A stretch of DNA of 64,000 nucleotides from Methanomassiliicoccus sp. Lineage in GTDB: Archaea > Thermoplasmatota > Thermoplasmata > Methanomassiliicoccales > Methanomassiliicoccaceae. A model generated the notes under the pieces. It did not search any database. It saw only the letters and a list, made by a program, of their open reading frames with translations, and was not told where the DNA came from. Positions 48,292 through 58,345 of the stretch are shown in pieces (the first letter of the stretch is position 1; every line of letters begins with the position of its first letter). The stretch covers positions 1 to 64,000 of the forward strand of contig JAWQJJ010000005.1 of assembly GCA_033485155.1 (NCBI GenBank). The letters run 5' to 3'. The position numbers were made by a program, and so were the translations under genes.

Positions 48292-48304
48292 TTGGTAGTT
48301 GCCC

Positions 48305-50059
48305 TCAATCCTCCAGCGTGGAGAGGTCCCCCAGCGGCTGACCGAGCTCCTTGGCCTTGAGCACCCGGCGCATGATCTTGCCGCTGCGCGTCTTCGGCAG
48401 CGTGTCGACGAACTCGATCTCCCTCGGGTACGCGTAGTATGCCAGCCGAGTCTTGACGAACTTGGTGATGTCCTCCTTCAGTTGGTCGGAGGGAGCGTGC
48501 CCCGGGCGCAGGGTGATGAAGGCCTTGACGATCTCGCCCCGCAGCTCGTCCGGTTTTCCGATGACCCCGGCCTCGGCGACGGCGGGGTGCTCGATGAGCG
48601 CCGACTCGACCTCGAACGGTCCGAGCCGCTCGCCGGAGGTCTTGATGACGTCGTCAGCTCGGCCCAGGAACCAGAAGTAGCCGTCCTCGTCCTTGTATGC
48701 CTGGTCCCCGGCGATGTACCAGCCGGGGACGCGGAAGTACTCCTTGAACTTGGGAGTGTTCCTCCAGATGCCCAGCATCATCGACGGCCAGCCCGGCCGG
48801 ATGGCCAGGAAGCCTTCTCGCCCCGGTGGCAACTCATTACCCTCCTCGTCGACTATTCCGACCTTGACCCCCGGGATCGGTTTACCCATCGACCCCGGCT
48901 TTATGGCCATGCAAGGATAGTTGCATATCGTAATCGCTCCGGTCTCGGTTTGGAACCACGTATCATGGATGCGGCGGTCCAGGACCCTCATTCCCCACCG
49001 CACGACCTCGGCGTTGAGGGGCTCTCCGATCGAGCAGATGTGGCGCAGGGAGGATAGATCATACTCCTTCACCGCATCGTCACCGGCCCTCATCAGCATC
49101 CTGAGGGCCGTCGGAGCCGTATACCAGACGGTGATCCCGTAGTCCTGCAGGATCGCGTACCAGGTCCTGGGATCGAAGCGGCCTTCGTAGGAAACGATCG
49201 AGGTACCAAGGCACCACGGTCCGAAGATGCCGTAGGTGGTGCCGGTGACCCACCCGGGGTCGGCGGTGCACCAATAAATGTCATCCTCCCTGAGGTCGAG
49301 GACGTTCTTAGAGGTGAAAAGGTGCTGCACCATGGCCTGGTGTCCCAGCAGCACGCCCTTCGGTTTCCCGGTCGAGCCCGAGGTGTAGTGGATGATGTAC
49401 GGCTCGTTGGGGGCCATGTCGACGGTTCGGAACGATGGGTCACCGGAAGCGAGTATGTCCTCAAAGCTCACCGTTCGCTCGCCGAGGTCCGAATTGTCAC
49501 CGACGATGATGAACTTCTGAACGTCGACCAAGTCGTCCATGATCGGCTCCAGCCGCTTGTACAGATAGGGAGAGGTGATCACAAACCGGGCGCCGCAGTC
49601 GAGGGCCCGGTCCTTGAACGCCTCCGGCCCCAGCGCAGAGAACAGGGGGCCGGCGATGCCTCCCATTTTAACGATACCGAGCATCGACATGTACAGCTCC
49701 GAGGTCCGGTCCAGGAATACGAAGATGCGGTCGCCCTTGACCGCTCCGAGCTTCGTCAACCCGCTGGCCAGTCGGGTGGTGATGTGGGACATCTCCCGGA
49801 AGGTGAATTTCTTGACCTTGTCGCCGGCGGTGATCGAGTACAGTGCGATCTTGTTCTTCCTCCAGTTCCGAGCATGGCGATCCATGGCCTCCGCGGCGAT
49901 GTTGTGGACACCGCCGTTGGACCAATCGAACTCCTTATCCATAGTCGCCCAATTGAACTCCCTCCAGGCCCTCTCGTAATCCTCGAGGTTGCCCAATCCG
50001 AGAGATTGGATCGTCTCCTTTGCCGGTTCAGGGCCGGCCACATCCGTCACCGCTCTCAT
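48305..50059 (-). CDS. AMP-forming acyl-CoA synthetase (acetyl-CoA synthetase-like)
   Basis: 584 residues. Activates a short carboxylic acid to its adenylate and then to the CoA thioester. AMP-binding motif YTSGSTGKPKGVLLGH near 230; WFQTETGAITI; GWYIAGDQAYKDEDGYFWFL and GRADDVIKTSGERLGPFEVE; catalytic Lys in LPKTRSGKIMRR near the end. The N-terminal segment (REFNWATMDKEFDW) is typical of acetyl/propionyl-CoA synthetases; the exact acid is not certain. Single gene. Confidence 0.92.
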   Translation of the reverse strand: MRAVTDVAGPEPAKETIQSLGLGNLEDYERAWREFNWATMDKEFDWSNGGVHNIAAEAMDRHARNWRKNKIALYSITAGDKVKKFTFREMSHITTRLASGLTKLGAVKGDRIFVFLDRTSELYMSMLGIVKMGGIAGPLFSALGPEAFKDRALDCGARFVITSPYLYKRLEPIMDDLVDVQKFIIVGDNSDLGERTVSFEDILASGDPSFRTVDMAPNEPYIIHYTSGSTGKPKGVLLGHQAMVQHLFTSKNVLDLREDDIYWCTADPGWVTGTTYGIFGPWCLGTSIVSYEGRFDPRTWYAILQDYGITVWYTAPTALRMLMRAGDDAVKEYDLSSLRHICSIGEPLNAEVVRWGMRVLDRRIHDTWFQTETGAITICNYPCMAIKPGSMGKPIPGVKVGIVDEEGNELPPGREGFLAIRPGWPSMMLGIWRNTPKFKEYFRVPGWYIAGDQAYKDEDGYFWFLGRADDVIKTSGERLGPFEVESALIEHPAVAEAGVIGKPDELRGEIVKAFITLRPGHAPSDQLKEDITKFVKTRLAYYAYPREIEFVDTLPKTRSGKIMRRVLKAKELGQPLGDLSTLED

Positions 50060-50605
50060 CTCCTCAATCTGGCTTCCGTTCAGCGTGTAATCACCCTATC
50101 CACGTGGTCCTTGAATTTCCTGTAGATTATCAGATCAGCCCTATCCTCGTCCAGTCTCCATGCGTCAGCCTGGACGTTCGTTCCCCTATCTTGTTGTTCC
50201 GCGGCCTTCGATGCCCTGAGCATGCGTTCTACCATGTCTCCAACCCCCTCGCAATCGTGAGGTCGCTCGGACCCTATCCAAGCGCCTCGACTATACCAGC
50301 GATACCGCTACCTTGACAGCAAAAAATTGTCTAACGCCAAAGAGCAAGGTATTCGTTCGCGTACATAGGAAATTAATCGACCATAAGTTAAATATTTCTA
50401 CGACAAAGGTCGAAGCTACATCGAGCGAGAGACCGACTATCATCGAGCCAGCATCATCGTTAGACTTCGTCAACCTCCCGTACCACGGTCAGGGCCCTGA
50501 GCTTATTACTTGAGGGAGCATGGGAACCGCAACATCCTCGGTCTCCGCATCGAAGGCGTGAACGTTATTAATATTCCGACTTGGCAGAGGCTTCACGGTG
50601 ACCCA
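50060..50605. other. Intergenic stretch with divergent promoters
   Basis: 546 bases between the synthetase gene and the Csp-like gene. No supported gene; frames are short and lack start signals. A TATA-like gttattaatattcc at about 50567-50580 lies 30-40 bases before the Csp-like ATG, and AT-rich tracts near 50330-50400 could serve the synthetase or an unseen RNA. Confidence 0.5.
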
Positions 50606-50968
50606 ATGGCCGAGATGACAATGAGCGAGAGGAGCGACACCGTGGAGGGGTGCATCCAGGCATGCAGAGAGTGCAACGAGACCTGCCTGGGGACGATGAC
50701 CTACTGCCTCAGTAGGGGAGGAGAGCACGCAGAGGTCAGCCACATGAAAATGATGCGCGATTGCGAGGAGATTTGCAGCACGAGCGTGCAGAGCATGATC
50801 AGGAGCTCGAAGTTCTCGCCTGATTTCTGCGATCTTTGCGCTAAAATATGCGACGAGTGCGCGGCCAGCTGCGAACAGTTCGACGACGACCGGCAGATGT
50901 CCGCCTGCGCCGAGACCTGCCGCAACTGCGCTAAGGCGTGCAGGGATATGTCCAGCGTGCCGATGTGA
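50606..50968 (+). CDS. Cysteine-rich four-helix protein (Csp/DUF326-like)
   Basis: 120 residues from ATG 50606 (ggtga seven bases upstream), with 16 cysteines in CxxC/CxxxC spacing along helices (CIQACRECNETC, FCDLCAKICDECAASC, CAETCRNCAKAC). Copper storage proteins of the Csp family bind many Cu(I) ions on such cysteines inside a four-helix bundle. No export signal is seen, so a cytosolic form is likely. No copper pump or sensor lies next to it. Confidence 0.82.
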   Translation: MAEMTMSERSDTVEGCIQACRECNETCLGTMTYCLSRGGEHAEVSHMKMMRDCEEICSTSVQSMIRSSKFSPDFCDLCAKICDECAASCEQFDDDRQMSACAETCRNCAKACRDMSSVPM

Positions 50969-51115
50969 ACATAGTCCGGAGAGAACGGCACCAGCGTACA
51001 GTGGTAGAATGCCATTGCTATGGAGCGGACCATGATGCTGGTTTAACTGAGCCTGCAATGCGATTTGGAAAAGGATTAAATCACGGGCGGTGAGTGATAC
51101 CTATCCAGGTCGTCG

Positions 51116-52144
51116 ATGGGGGACGGCACCGTGGATGACATCATAATCGTTGACCGGCTGGAGAAGAACTTCGAGGACATCAGGGCGGTGGACGGCATCT
51201 CGTTCTCGGTGCAGCGAGGCGAGATATTCGGTTTCCTCGGCCCCAACGGGGCCGGCAAGAGCACGACCATCAAGGTCCTCACGACATTGATCAGGAAGGA
51301 CGAGGGAGAGGTCCTGATCGATGGCCTGGATCTGTCGAAGCAACCGGATCAGGTAAGGCGAATAATCGGCTATGCCTCGCAGGAGGTAGGGGTCGACAAC
51401 GACCTCACGGCGAGGGAGAACCTCTACATCCAGTGTCGATACTACCACCTGCCGAAGGAGAGGGCGAGGGAGAAGGTAGAGAGCCTGTTGCGAACAGTCA
51501 ACCTGGCGGGGGCCGGCGATAGGAAGCTGTCGACATTCTCCGGAGGCATGCGGAAGCGTCTGGACCTGGCCACCGCACTGGTGTCCGATCCCAAGGTCTT
51601 GTTCTTGGACGAACCGACGACCGGCCTGGACCCCAAGAGCCGCAGGGAGCTGTGGGATTACATCAGGCTCCTCAACCGCCAGGGGGCCACCATATTCTTG
51701 ACCACCCAGTATATGGAAGAGGCGGACCAGTTGGCCGACAGGCTGTGCATAATCGACCAGGGAAGGATCGTCTCCGAGGGAGTGCCGGAGAGCCTGAAGG
51801 CCCAGATCGGCGGGGACACTATCGCCATAAGCTTTCCTGACGATCCTGAGCTGATAAGCAGGGCAAAGGACCTGCTCGGCGGGCTGCCGCAGGTGCGAGA
51901 CATCCGGGATTGCGAGATCGACGACATCTGCGAGAATGGCCTTGTGCTTACCGTCACGGACGGGTCGTCGGCCATGCCCCTGGTGGTCCGCACGCTCGAC
52001 GGACAAGGGATCGAGATCAAGAAGCTGACCCTGGCCGAGCCGACGCTGGACGATGTGTTCCTCAAGCTCACGGGAAGGACGCTCAAGGTCAGTGAGAAGG
52101 AGGATGGAAGCAGGAAAGGCAGGCGGGGGAGGCGATCCCGATGA
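51116..52144 (+). CDS. ABC transporter ATPase (DrrA-like)
   Basis: 342 residues: Walker A GPNGAGKSTTIK near 46, Q-loop at YASQEVGVDN, signature TFSGGMRKRLDLA, Walker B VLFLDEPTTGLDP, H-switch replaced by Q in FLTTQYMEEADQL, then the about 100-residue C-terminal domain common in daunorubicin-resistance-type exporters, and a basic end. Overlaps the permease gene by four bases. Probably exports a lipid-like or toxic compound; the substrate is unknown. Confidence 0.93.
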   Translation: MGDGTVDDIIIVDRLEKNFEDIRAVDGISFSVQRGEIFGFLGPNGAGKSTTIKVLTTLIRKDEGEVLIDGLDLSKQPDQVRRIIGYASQEVGVDNDLTARENLYIQCRYYHLPKERAREKVESLLRTVNLAGAGDRKLSTFSGGMRKRLDLATALVSDPKVLFLDEPTTGLDPKSRRELWDYIRLLNRQGATIFLTTQYMEEADQLADRLCIIDQGRIVSEGVPESLKAQIGGDTIAISFPDDPELISRAKDLLGGLPQVRDIRDCEIDDICENGLVLTVTDGSSAMPLVVRTLDGQGIEIKKLTLAEPTLDDVFLKLTGRTLKVSEKEDGSRKGRRGRRSR

Positions 52145-52926
52145 ACATGGAGTGGGGCTCGGAGATCGGGACGGTCTTCTACCGCTGGATCATCAAGCTG
52201 AGAAGACGGCCGATCTATCTCTTCTTCTCCCTCATACAGCCGCTGGTGTGGTTCCTTCTGTTCACTCAGGCGTTCTCGGCCATCGGGGACATCCCTGGCT
52301 TCGCCCAGATCACCGGGACCAGCGACTACATCACCTTCTTCACCGCGGCGGTCATCATCCAGACCGTGGCTTCATCCGCCTTGCAATCGGGCATAGGCAT
52401 GGTCAACGACATTGACAGCGGCTACCTGGATAAGATGAAAACGGCACCGATACGCAAATCATCCATCCTGCTGGGCAAGGTCCTAAGCGACGGCGTGAGC
52501 ATCGTCATCCAGGTGGCGATCATCCTCGGGCTCGCTCTCCTGGTCGGCGTGCGGATCGCCACCGGTGTGCCGGGCATCATCCTGATCCTCCTGCTGTCTA
52601 TGGTCTTCGGCATAGCCTGGTCCGGAATATCACTGTTCGTCGGGCTGAAGACCAAGAACTCGGAGACCACGCTTTCCGTCGGCCTTCTGACCACCTTTCC
52701 CTTGCTATTCCTCTCCACCGCGGTGATGCCCAAGCCTCTCCTGCCGGAATGGGTGCAGAAGGTGGCCACCATAAATCCAATCTCCTACATCAGCGACGCC
52801 CTTCAGGGGCTCATCATACGGGGGTTCGAATGGAGCGCGATCGGCAATGCCATCATCGTGACGATCATCATAGGCATCATATCCCTGGGGGCGAGCATAG
52901 CCTTGTTCCGCCGAGCGGTGTCCTGA
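52141..52926 (+). CDS. ABC-2 type permease
   Basis: 261 residues with six membrane helices and the ABC-2 hallmarks: an amphipathic start (FYRWIIKLRRRPIYLFFSLI), DIDSGYLDKMKTAPIRKSSI between helices two and three, and FLSTAVMPKPLLPEWVQKVA before the last helix (NPISYISDALQG). It is the membrane partner of the ATPase encoded just upstream. Confidence 0.93.
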   Translation: MNMEWGSEIGTVFYRWIIKLRRRPIYLFFSLIQPLVWFLLFTQAFSAIGDIPGFAQITGTSDYITFFTAAVIIQTVASSALQSGIGMVNDIDSGYLDKMKTAPIRKSSILLGKVLSDGVSIVIQVAIILGLALLVGVRIATGVPGIILILLLSMVFGIAWSGISLFVGLKTKNSETTLSVGLLTTFPLLFLSTAVMPKPLLPEWVQKVATINPISYISDALQGLIIRGFEWSAIGNAIIVTIIIGIISLGASIALFRRAVS

Positions 52927-52981
52927 TCCCTTTCCAACAAGTCGGGCATCGGCGCCTCACTTGGTCCAGGAAAGTTAGAGG

Positions 52982-53104
52982 ATGGTCGTGTGGAACCGTC
53001 CCGGGCTCCTTTCCGATGATTTTGACGCGGTTCTGAGCTCAGCCCACATCCGCAGTTTTCATTGCGAGGAGGGGGTGACGATCTACCATGGCCAGCGATG
53101 CTAG
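52982..53104 (+). CDS. Possible 40-residue protein
   Basis: Frame from ATG 52982: MVVWNRPGLLSDDFDAVLSS then a segment ending in TIYHGQRC. It lies in the gap between the permease and the MscS-related gene, without a clear ribosome-binding site. May be chance. Confidence 0.25.
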   Translation: MVVWNRPGLLSDDFDAVLSSAHIRSFHCEEGVTIYHGQRC

Positions 53105-53185
53105 CCAGCTCGCTGGATGAGCACGGCGCATCGGCCGATTATAAATAGTGACGGCCTACGTAGAAACCAAGGAGGTGAGGCCTGA

Positions 53186-54025
53186 ATGGCCGACTTGAGT
53201 GAAGCGTTGAACAACATGTGGAATACCATCATTGGGGCGATCCCTTCCATCATTGCGGCGATAATAATCATCATCGTCGGTGTCGTGATCGGGATCCTGG
53301 TAGGCCGAGCGTCCAACAAGCTTGTGGAGAAGTTTGGCCTCGAAAGAGCGTTCGATAACACCAGCGCAGGCAAGGCGTTCAGAGAATCAGGCATGGACCT
53401 ATCCAACATCGTCGGATGGTTCGTTGAAGGGTTCATCGTCATACTGGCCCTCATCTACGCCATCGAGACGCTGAACGTCGGAGGGTCCTTTGGCATCTAT
53501 CTCATATCGATTGCTGACTACCTGCCGCGGCTCCTCGCCGGGATCCTGATCATCATCCTCGGAGTGGTCTTCGCCGATCTCCTGGCATCGTTCATCGGCA
53601 AGATGATTAAGCCCATGTTCCCGCCGCAGAAGGGCGAGATCGCGGACATGCTGAAGAACCTCCTGTTCATCGGCCTGATCGCCTTCGTGCTGCTGCTGGC
53701 CTTTGATACCATGCTGCTATCTGGGACCACCATCTACCCATTGATCCTCGGCTTCGTGATCATCGGTGTCGGCCTAACCCTGACCGATGGCCTGGTTAAG
53801 TCGATCATCGACGAACACGCCGAGTTCAAGGAGGTCGCGGGATATGCAAAGTTCGTCCTTTACTCCATATTCCTCATCATCGGCGCGGGTGCGATCTTTG
53901 CCACTTTCCCGGGGGTCACCAACATCGTGGCCAACATCTCCTGGGCCTTCGCCATTGCTCTGGCCATCATGCTCCTGCCGATGGCGTACGGCATGACCAG
54001 GAGGATGGGGGACCGCATGAAGTAG
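53186..54025 (+). CDS. MscS-related membrane protein (conserved TM-helix family)
   Basis: 279 residues, seven to eight membrane helices and a repeated unit of the PF05552 type (IPSIIAAIIIIIVGVVIGIL, LPRLLAGILIIILGVVFADL, each followed by a charged helix such as GRASNKLVEKFGLERAF). Proteins with this unit are related to small mechanosensitive channels but lack the MscS beta domain, as here. Preceded by caaggaggtga, a strong ribosome-binding site. Confidence 0.85.
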   Translation: MADLSEALNNMWNTIIGAIPSIIAAIIIIIVGVVIGILVGRASNKLVEKFGLERAFDNTSAGKAFRESGMDLSNIVGWFVEGFIVILALIYAIETLNVGGSFGIYLISIADYLPRLLAGILIIILGVVFADLLASFIGKMIKPMFPPQKGEIADMLKNLLFIGLIAFVLLLAFDTMLLSGTTIYPLILGFVIIGVGLTLTDGLVKSIIDEHAEFKEVAGYAKFVLYSIFLIIGAGAIFATFPGVTNIVANISWAFAIALAIMLLPMAYGMTRRMGDRMK

Positions 54026-54204
54026 ACCTCAGACCCCCCCCCCTTTTATTTTTTTACTGCCCTCGACATCCATGGCCAGCGCATCGTCACATGGCGGTGG
54101 AGAATGCAGCCGTTAGGCGTGGCCCGTCCAGCGAAAGACGTTTATGCCGTGGAGCGGGTGTGGATATTCAACCGGCCCTATCGCCGGGCAACGGAGAGGT
54201 AACG

Positions 54205-54768
54205 ATGAAAGTGGTAGTTTTAAACGGCAGCCCCCGCAAGGACGGCAATACCGCCGCGCTGTTGAAGAAGATGACCGAGGACCATGCGGACGTGGACCTG
54301 AAGTACTTCGACCTGGTGGACATGAAGATCAAACCATGCATCTCCTGCATGTACTGCAAGACCCACGAGCTGTGCTCCATCAAGGACGATATGAACAAGG
54401 TCTACAATGCGGTCAAGGAGGCGGACGCCATCGTCCTGGGCTCCCCCATCTACATGGGGGCGGAGACGGCATGGCTCAAGGGCGCGGTGGACCGCATGTA
54501 CGCCTTCCTGGCCCGCAACCCCAACGGCCCTGGCTATCAGACCAAGCTTGACGGAGGGAAGAGGGCTGTGGCGGTCTTCACCTGTGGCAATCCTCAGGGC
54601 GACAAGGTATATTCGTTCATGAACGACCGGTTCTACTCGTGGCTCGGCCTGGCCAGTGTCAACGAGGTCAAGTCGTTCATCGTCCCCGGCGTCAACCCGA
54701 CCATGAACGTTATGGACCTGGTGGCGGCCCAGAAGGCGGTGGATGAGGTAAAGCAGTTCCTGCAGTGA
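54205..54768 (+). CDS. Iron-sulfur flavoprotein / NADPH-dependent FMN reductase family
   Basis: 187 residues from ATG 54205 (ggagaggtaacg upstream; longer upstream frame rejected). Starts MKVVVLNGSPRKDGNTAALL, the FMN phosphate loop, then MKIKPCISCMYCKTHELCSI: four cysteines in the compact spacing that binds a 4Fe-4S cluster in archaeal ISF proteins. IVLGSPIYMGAETAWLKGAV follows. Acts as an electron carrier or oxygen-stress reductase in anaerobes. Confidence 0.92.
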   Translation: MKVVVLNGSPRKDGNTAALLKKMTEDHADVDLKYFDLVDMKIKPCISCMYCKTHELCSIKDDMNKVYNAVKEADAIVLGSPIYMGAETAWLKGAVDRMYAFLARNPNGPGYQTKLDGGKRAVAVFTCGNPQGDKVYSFMNDRFYSWLGLASVNEVKSFIVPGVNPTMNVMDLVAAQKAVDEVKQFLQ

Positions 54769-54775
54769 ACCGGCA

Positions 54776-54807
54776 CCAGGGCCCGTGGGCCCTGGCTCCC
54801 ATATTTT
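54776..54807 (+). terminator. Hairpin plus T-run after the flavoprotein gene
   Basis: CCAGGGCCC and GGGCCCTGG are perfect nine-base arms around GT, seven bases past the stop, followed by atatttttc. Confidence 0.7.
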
Positions 54808-54895
54808 TCGAGTCCCTTAATGCCCATCAAAGTTCGATCAAGAAATGAAGAAGCGCCTCGGTGAAGCCGCCCGTGCTGCACCGGACGCTTTTCTC

Positions 54896-55465
54896 TTATA
54901 TCCTGGGAGCCACCTTGGCGGGCTCGGCCGTCGCCTCCGGGGGAAGGGTCACATCGCCCTTGGCCTCCATGTGCTGGATGACATCTCCGGACAGTCCCTG
55001 GGTCCATACATCGGTGGCCTGCTTTCCGATCTCCTCCTTGACCTCCGGGACCCATTGATCCGCCACCAGCACGATGATGGCCGAGCTGTTCGGTTTCATC
55101 TCCGAGGCCATGGTCTTGATGCGGTGCTCGTCGAAACCCTTGTTCCTCAGTTCAGCGCCCAGAGCGCCCAGGATGCCCACGCCCAGGGCGGCCCAGCCCA
55201 CCGGGCCCGCGGCGATGCCGATGATCCCGCCCACGACAGCACCGGTGATGAATCCTTTGCCGGCCCCAAAGTCCTTGGTCTCCCTGACCTTGAGCTCGCC
55301 ATCTGCGGTCTTGGTGAGAACAGCGGCATCTCTGATCTCCATCCTTTCACCCCTGCTCTGTTCCTTTCTGATCATTCTCAGACCTTCCCATGAGCGTGTC
55401 CCGCCGGTCAGGTCATCATACCTTGCCACCACTATGGTCATCGGCTCTTCTTTTTTCGCCATCAT
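54896..55465 (-). CDS. DUF1269-type membrane protein
   Basis: 189 residues from ATG 55465 (gggagtgat upstream). The N-terminal alpha/beta part (IVVARYDDLTGGTRSWEGLR, DAAVLTKTADGELKVRETKD) leads into a Gly-rich hydrophobic double helix (GFITGAVVGGIIGIAAGPVG), then a second alpha/beta part with SSAIIVLVADQWVPEVKEEI. This is the DUF1269 plan. Function unknown; members are often stress-related. Confidence 0.85.
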   Translation of the reverse strand: MMAKKEEPMTIVVARYDDLTGGTRSWEGLRMIRKEQSRGERMEIRDAAVLTKTADGELKVRETKDFGAGKGFITGAVVGGIIGIAAGPVGWAALGVGILGALGAELRNKGFDEHRIKTMASEMKPNSSAIIVLVADQWVPEVKEEIGKQATDVWTQGLSGDVIQHMEAKGDVTLPPEATAEPAKVAPRI

Positions 55466-55771
55466 ATCACTCCCAATGACCTGCATCACCATTGCGATGC
55501 GAGATCGTGGTTACGTGGCCGGTCACCGTATAAATAGAACGTTACTAGGCTGGTACCTAGGCCGAATGGAGTGAATCGATGAAGAATAACTGACGCATCC
55601 CCATCGCCTGAGGGGGCGACCAAAGGGCCAATGATTGGATCCCTATCAAGGAGTCATGTAGTCAGGAATACGAGACGCTATGTCCGATCCGGGCCTAGAT
55701 GATCGCCCACTTGCAGGATAAGATCATTCGAACGATGGCACGCAGGGGAGCATGACCATCGGTGTCAAGCA

Positions 55772-55972
55772 TCAGCAATCCAGAGCCGCCTTGATGGCTT
55801 CTGCGTCCCCATGAGCCAGACCGTACCGGCCGTCCTTGGTGTATTCGAGCATCAGCGTGTATTCAGTGGAGTGCTGAAGGCCATTGGAGTCGACCCAGAT
55901 GAGATATGTGCCGACCTTGGTCCGCTCGATGCTGTCGATCGAAATATTGCTTGAATGGTTCATTTTATTCAT
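55772..55972 (-). CDS. 66-residue soluble protein, unknown
   Basis: Starts MNKMNHSSNISIDSIERTKV after cggggg. Beta strands GTYLIWVDSNGLQHSTEYTL and a C-terminal helix (DAEAIKAALDC) suggest a compact small domain. It is isolated between two gene-free gaps. Confidence 0.55.
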   Translation of the reverse strand: MNKMNHSSNISIDSIERTKVGTYLIWVDSNGLQHSTEYTLMLEYTKDGRYGLAHGDAEAIKAALDC

Positions 55973-56142
55973 CCCCCGATATCCAACTCATAATCTATGG
56001 TATCAATCTTCCCCAGTGAATATCACCGGATGCTAGTCAGCACCAGGCCGAGCTAACCGACGCTCGCCGACCTTCCAGTATGCGGCAATCGTCCCCTGAA
56101 ATCCAGAGGCCCCGAATCAGAGGTGCTCGGCCGGGAGAGACC

Positions 56143-56475
56143 TCAGGTACCTTGGTTCTCCTTCCGCTGCCGGTTATCCTCCGGCCCGAAGCGGTCCGGA
56201 ATGCGCGATCGAGCTTTGGCGTCGGCGACCCCTGAGGGCACCTGCTCCAGCCCTCTCATCTCCTTCACCAGGTCCGTTCCCTTCTCCGTTAGGTGGAGGT
56301 GGGTGTTCGGACCGCCGATGATGCCCTCGGCCATGAGGTGGTTGACCGCTCTATCGATCCCGACGGATGGCAGATGGTTCTGCTTGGCGATCCTCTCCGC
56401 GCTGATCTCTCCGTTCGATAAATCCTCGACCACTGCCAAGCTGTACTTGTCCCTCATCATCGACTGCGCGTCCAT
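56143..56475 (-). CDS. Winged-helix protein, archaeal type
   Basis: 110 residues: YSLAVVEDLSNGEISAERIA, NHLPSVGIDRAVNHLMAEGI, then THLHLTEKGTDLVKEM, matching an archaeal winged helix with a wing hairpin. The basic, disordered tail (RQRKENQGT) is likely non-specific DNA contact. Target unknown. Confidence 0.75.
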   Translation of the reverse strand: MDAQSMMRDKYSLAVVEDLSNGEISAERIAKQNHLPSVGIDRAVNHLMAEGIIGGPNTHLHLTEKGTDLVKEMRGLEQVPSGVADAKARSRIPDRFGPEDNRQRKENQGT

Positions 56476-56809
56476 GCGAACACCGTGCGTTTCTGGGCCT
56501 TCCGATTATTTAACGATTTACAGGGGTCTGGAGAGCGTGGCTGGCCGTGTTCTGTTGTATGATGAACACAGATGAGACGTCCCCTGTATGATGATGTTTT
56601 ATTCATCTCGAACGGCCCGCGAGATCGGCGTTTCGAGAAGGCGAGCATTACCATGAGTGCGACGAGGCAAGCATCAATGGCGGAAATGGGCTTCGATGGA
56701 GGCGCACTGCATCAACCTCTCGGGATCCATCCCGGGCACCTCGAACGCGGCCAGATAATGGTTATATACCGTTCCTTGACCTAGCATTGACCATGCTGGA
56801 GGAGAGTAA
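56476..56809. promoter_or_regulatory. Gap with promoter of the DUF1254 gene
   Basis: 334 bases without a supported gene. The box ggttatatacc at 56759-56769 is a good TATA element 41 bases before the GTG start at 56810. Confidence 0.5.
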
Positions 56810-58180
56810 GTGAGAAGCGCCCACCTAGTGCAATCGCCCCGATCTCCAAGCTCCAAGGTCGACGTGCAAGAGATCCATGAGATCGGCATCGAAGCTTACC
56901 ACTACCTCTATCCGCTCATCCTCATGGACATCACTAGGCGAGTCACGACTAACCACGAGCCAGGGACCGGACCGAGTTTGGGAATGATGAATGCCTTCTC
57001 TCACATGTCCGCCTTCCCTAGAGCGGACTTCCGAGAGGTAGTGCGTCCCAATTTCGACACTCTCTATTCGAGCGCCTGGCTCGACCTGACCGAAGAGCCG
57101 ATGGTCGTCACCGCCCCCGATACCGCCGGCCGCTACTATCTTCTCCCCATGCTGGACATGTGGACAGATGTGTTCGCCGTCCCCGGGAAGAGGACGAGCG
57201 GCACCGGGGAGGGGCATTGGGCAGTCGTCCCTCCTCGCTGGAGCGGATCGTTGCCGGACGGCATGCTGCGCATCGAGGCTCCCACCCCCTATGTGTGGAT
57301 CATTGGTCGGACCCAGACCAACGGGCCGAAGGACTACGATGCCGTGCATGAGGTCCAGTCAGGATTCTTGATAACTCCCCTCTCCCAGTGGGGCAAGCCA
57401 CCATCGATAACCAAAACGAGAAGCGACCCTGGCGTGGACATGCAAACCCCGCCCATGGTGCAGGTGGCCACCATGTCCTCTCCAGACTACTTCTCCTACG
57501 GTGCGGAGCTGATGAAGCTGCATCCTCCTCACTCCACTGATTGGTCCCAGATCGAACGGTTCCGACGGATAGGGCTCGAGCCGGGGAAGAGCTTCGATCT
57601 GGACGGGACAGCTCCCGAAATCAAGGATGCGCTCGAGAAGGCTACCGCGGACGGCCTGAAAGGGATCAGGGAAGGGATCTCATCATTCGCGCCGATCGTC
57701 AACGGTTGGCAGATGATCGCCGAAGGAGTGGGGGTGTACGGGAACGCTTACTTCAAGCGCGCCATCATTGCGATGATCGGCCTCGGGGCGAACCCTCCGG
57801 AGGATGCGATCTACCTCGTGGGCCTGGCCGATGCAGGCGGCAATCCTCTCGATGGCTCGAACAGGTACGTCTTGCACTTCGACCGGGACGAGCTACCGCC
57901 GATGGAGGCGTTCTGGTCACTGACGATGTACGACTCGGAGGGGTTCCAGGTCGCCAACGGCCTGGATCGTTTTGCCATAGGGGACCGCGACGACCTGATA
58001 TACAGCGAGGATGGTTCCCTGGACATATACATCCAGAGCGAATCCCCGGGAGCGGACAAGGAATCTAATTGGCTGCCTTCCCCCGCTAACGGGCGGTTGG
58101 GGCTTACCATGCGCATCTATGCTCCGAAGGCTCGGGCCCTTGATGGGAGATGGGTGCCGCCCTCGGTGAGGAGGTCATAG
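56810..58180 (+). CDS. DUF1254/DUF1214 domain protein
   Basis: 456 residues from a GTG at 56810 (ggagagtaa upstream). N-terminal DUF1254 part: EAYHYLYPLILMDITRRVTT, VVRPNFDTLYSSAWLDLTEE, YYLLPMLDMWTDVFAVPGKR. C-terminal DUF1214 part: LDGSNRYVLHFDRDELPPME, AFWSLTMYDSEGFQVAN. Such two-domain proteins are widespread in bacteria and of unknown function; in archaea they are patchy, suggesting transfer. No signal peptide seen, unlike many bacterial members. Confidence 0.9.
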   Translation: MRSAHLVQSPRSPSSKVDVQEIHEIGIEAYHYLYPLILMDITRRVTTNHEPGTGPSLGMMNAFSHMSAFPRADFREVVRPNFDTLYSSAWLDLTEEPMVVTAPDTAGRYYLLPMLDMWTDVFAVPGKRTSGTGEGHWAVVPPRWSGSLPDGMLRIEAPTPYVWIIGRTQTNGPKDYDAVHEVQSGFLITPLSQWGKPPSITKTRSDPGVDMQTPPMVQVATMSSPDYFSYGAELMKLHPPHSTDWSQIERFRRIGLEPGKSFDLDGTAPEIKDALEKATADGLKGIREGISSFAPIVNGWQMIAEGVGVYGNAYFKRAIIAMIGLGANPPEDAIYLVGLADAGGNPLDGSNRYVLHFDRDELPPMEAFWSLTMYDSEGFQVANGLDRFAIGDRDDLIYSEDGSLDIYIQSESPGADKESNWLPSPANGRLGLTMRIYAPKARALDGRWVPPSVRRS

Positions 58181-58345
58181 CGGCACTGATAAGTCGGGAC
58201 CGTGGATTTAGACGCCAGATGGTGGGACCTATGATGTGTTTGGCATCCACAAGGCGGACAATGTGTCATTATCAATATACATATATTATATGAATATTTT
58301 TTTAGTTTGTCATTGCACATACCCCGCCCATATGGGAGTGGGGAC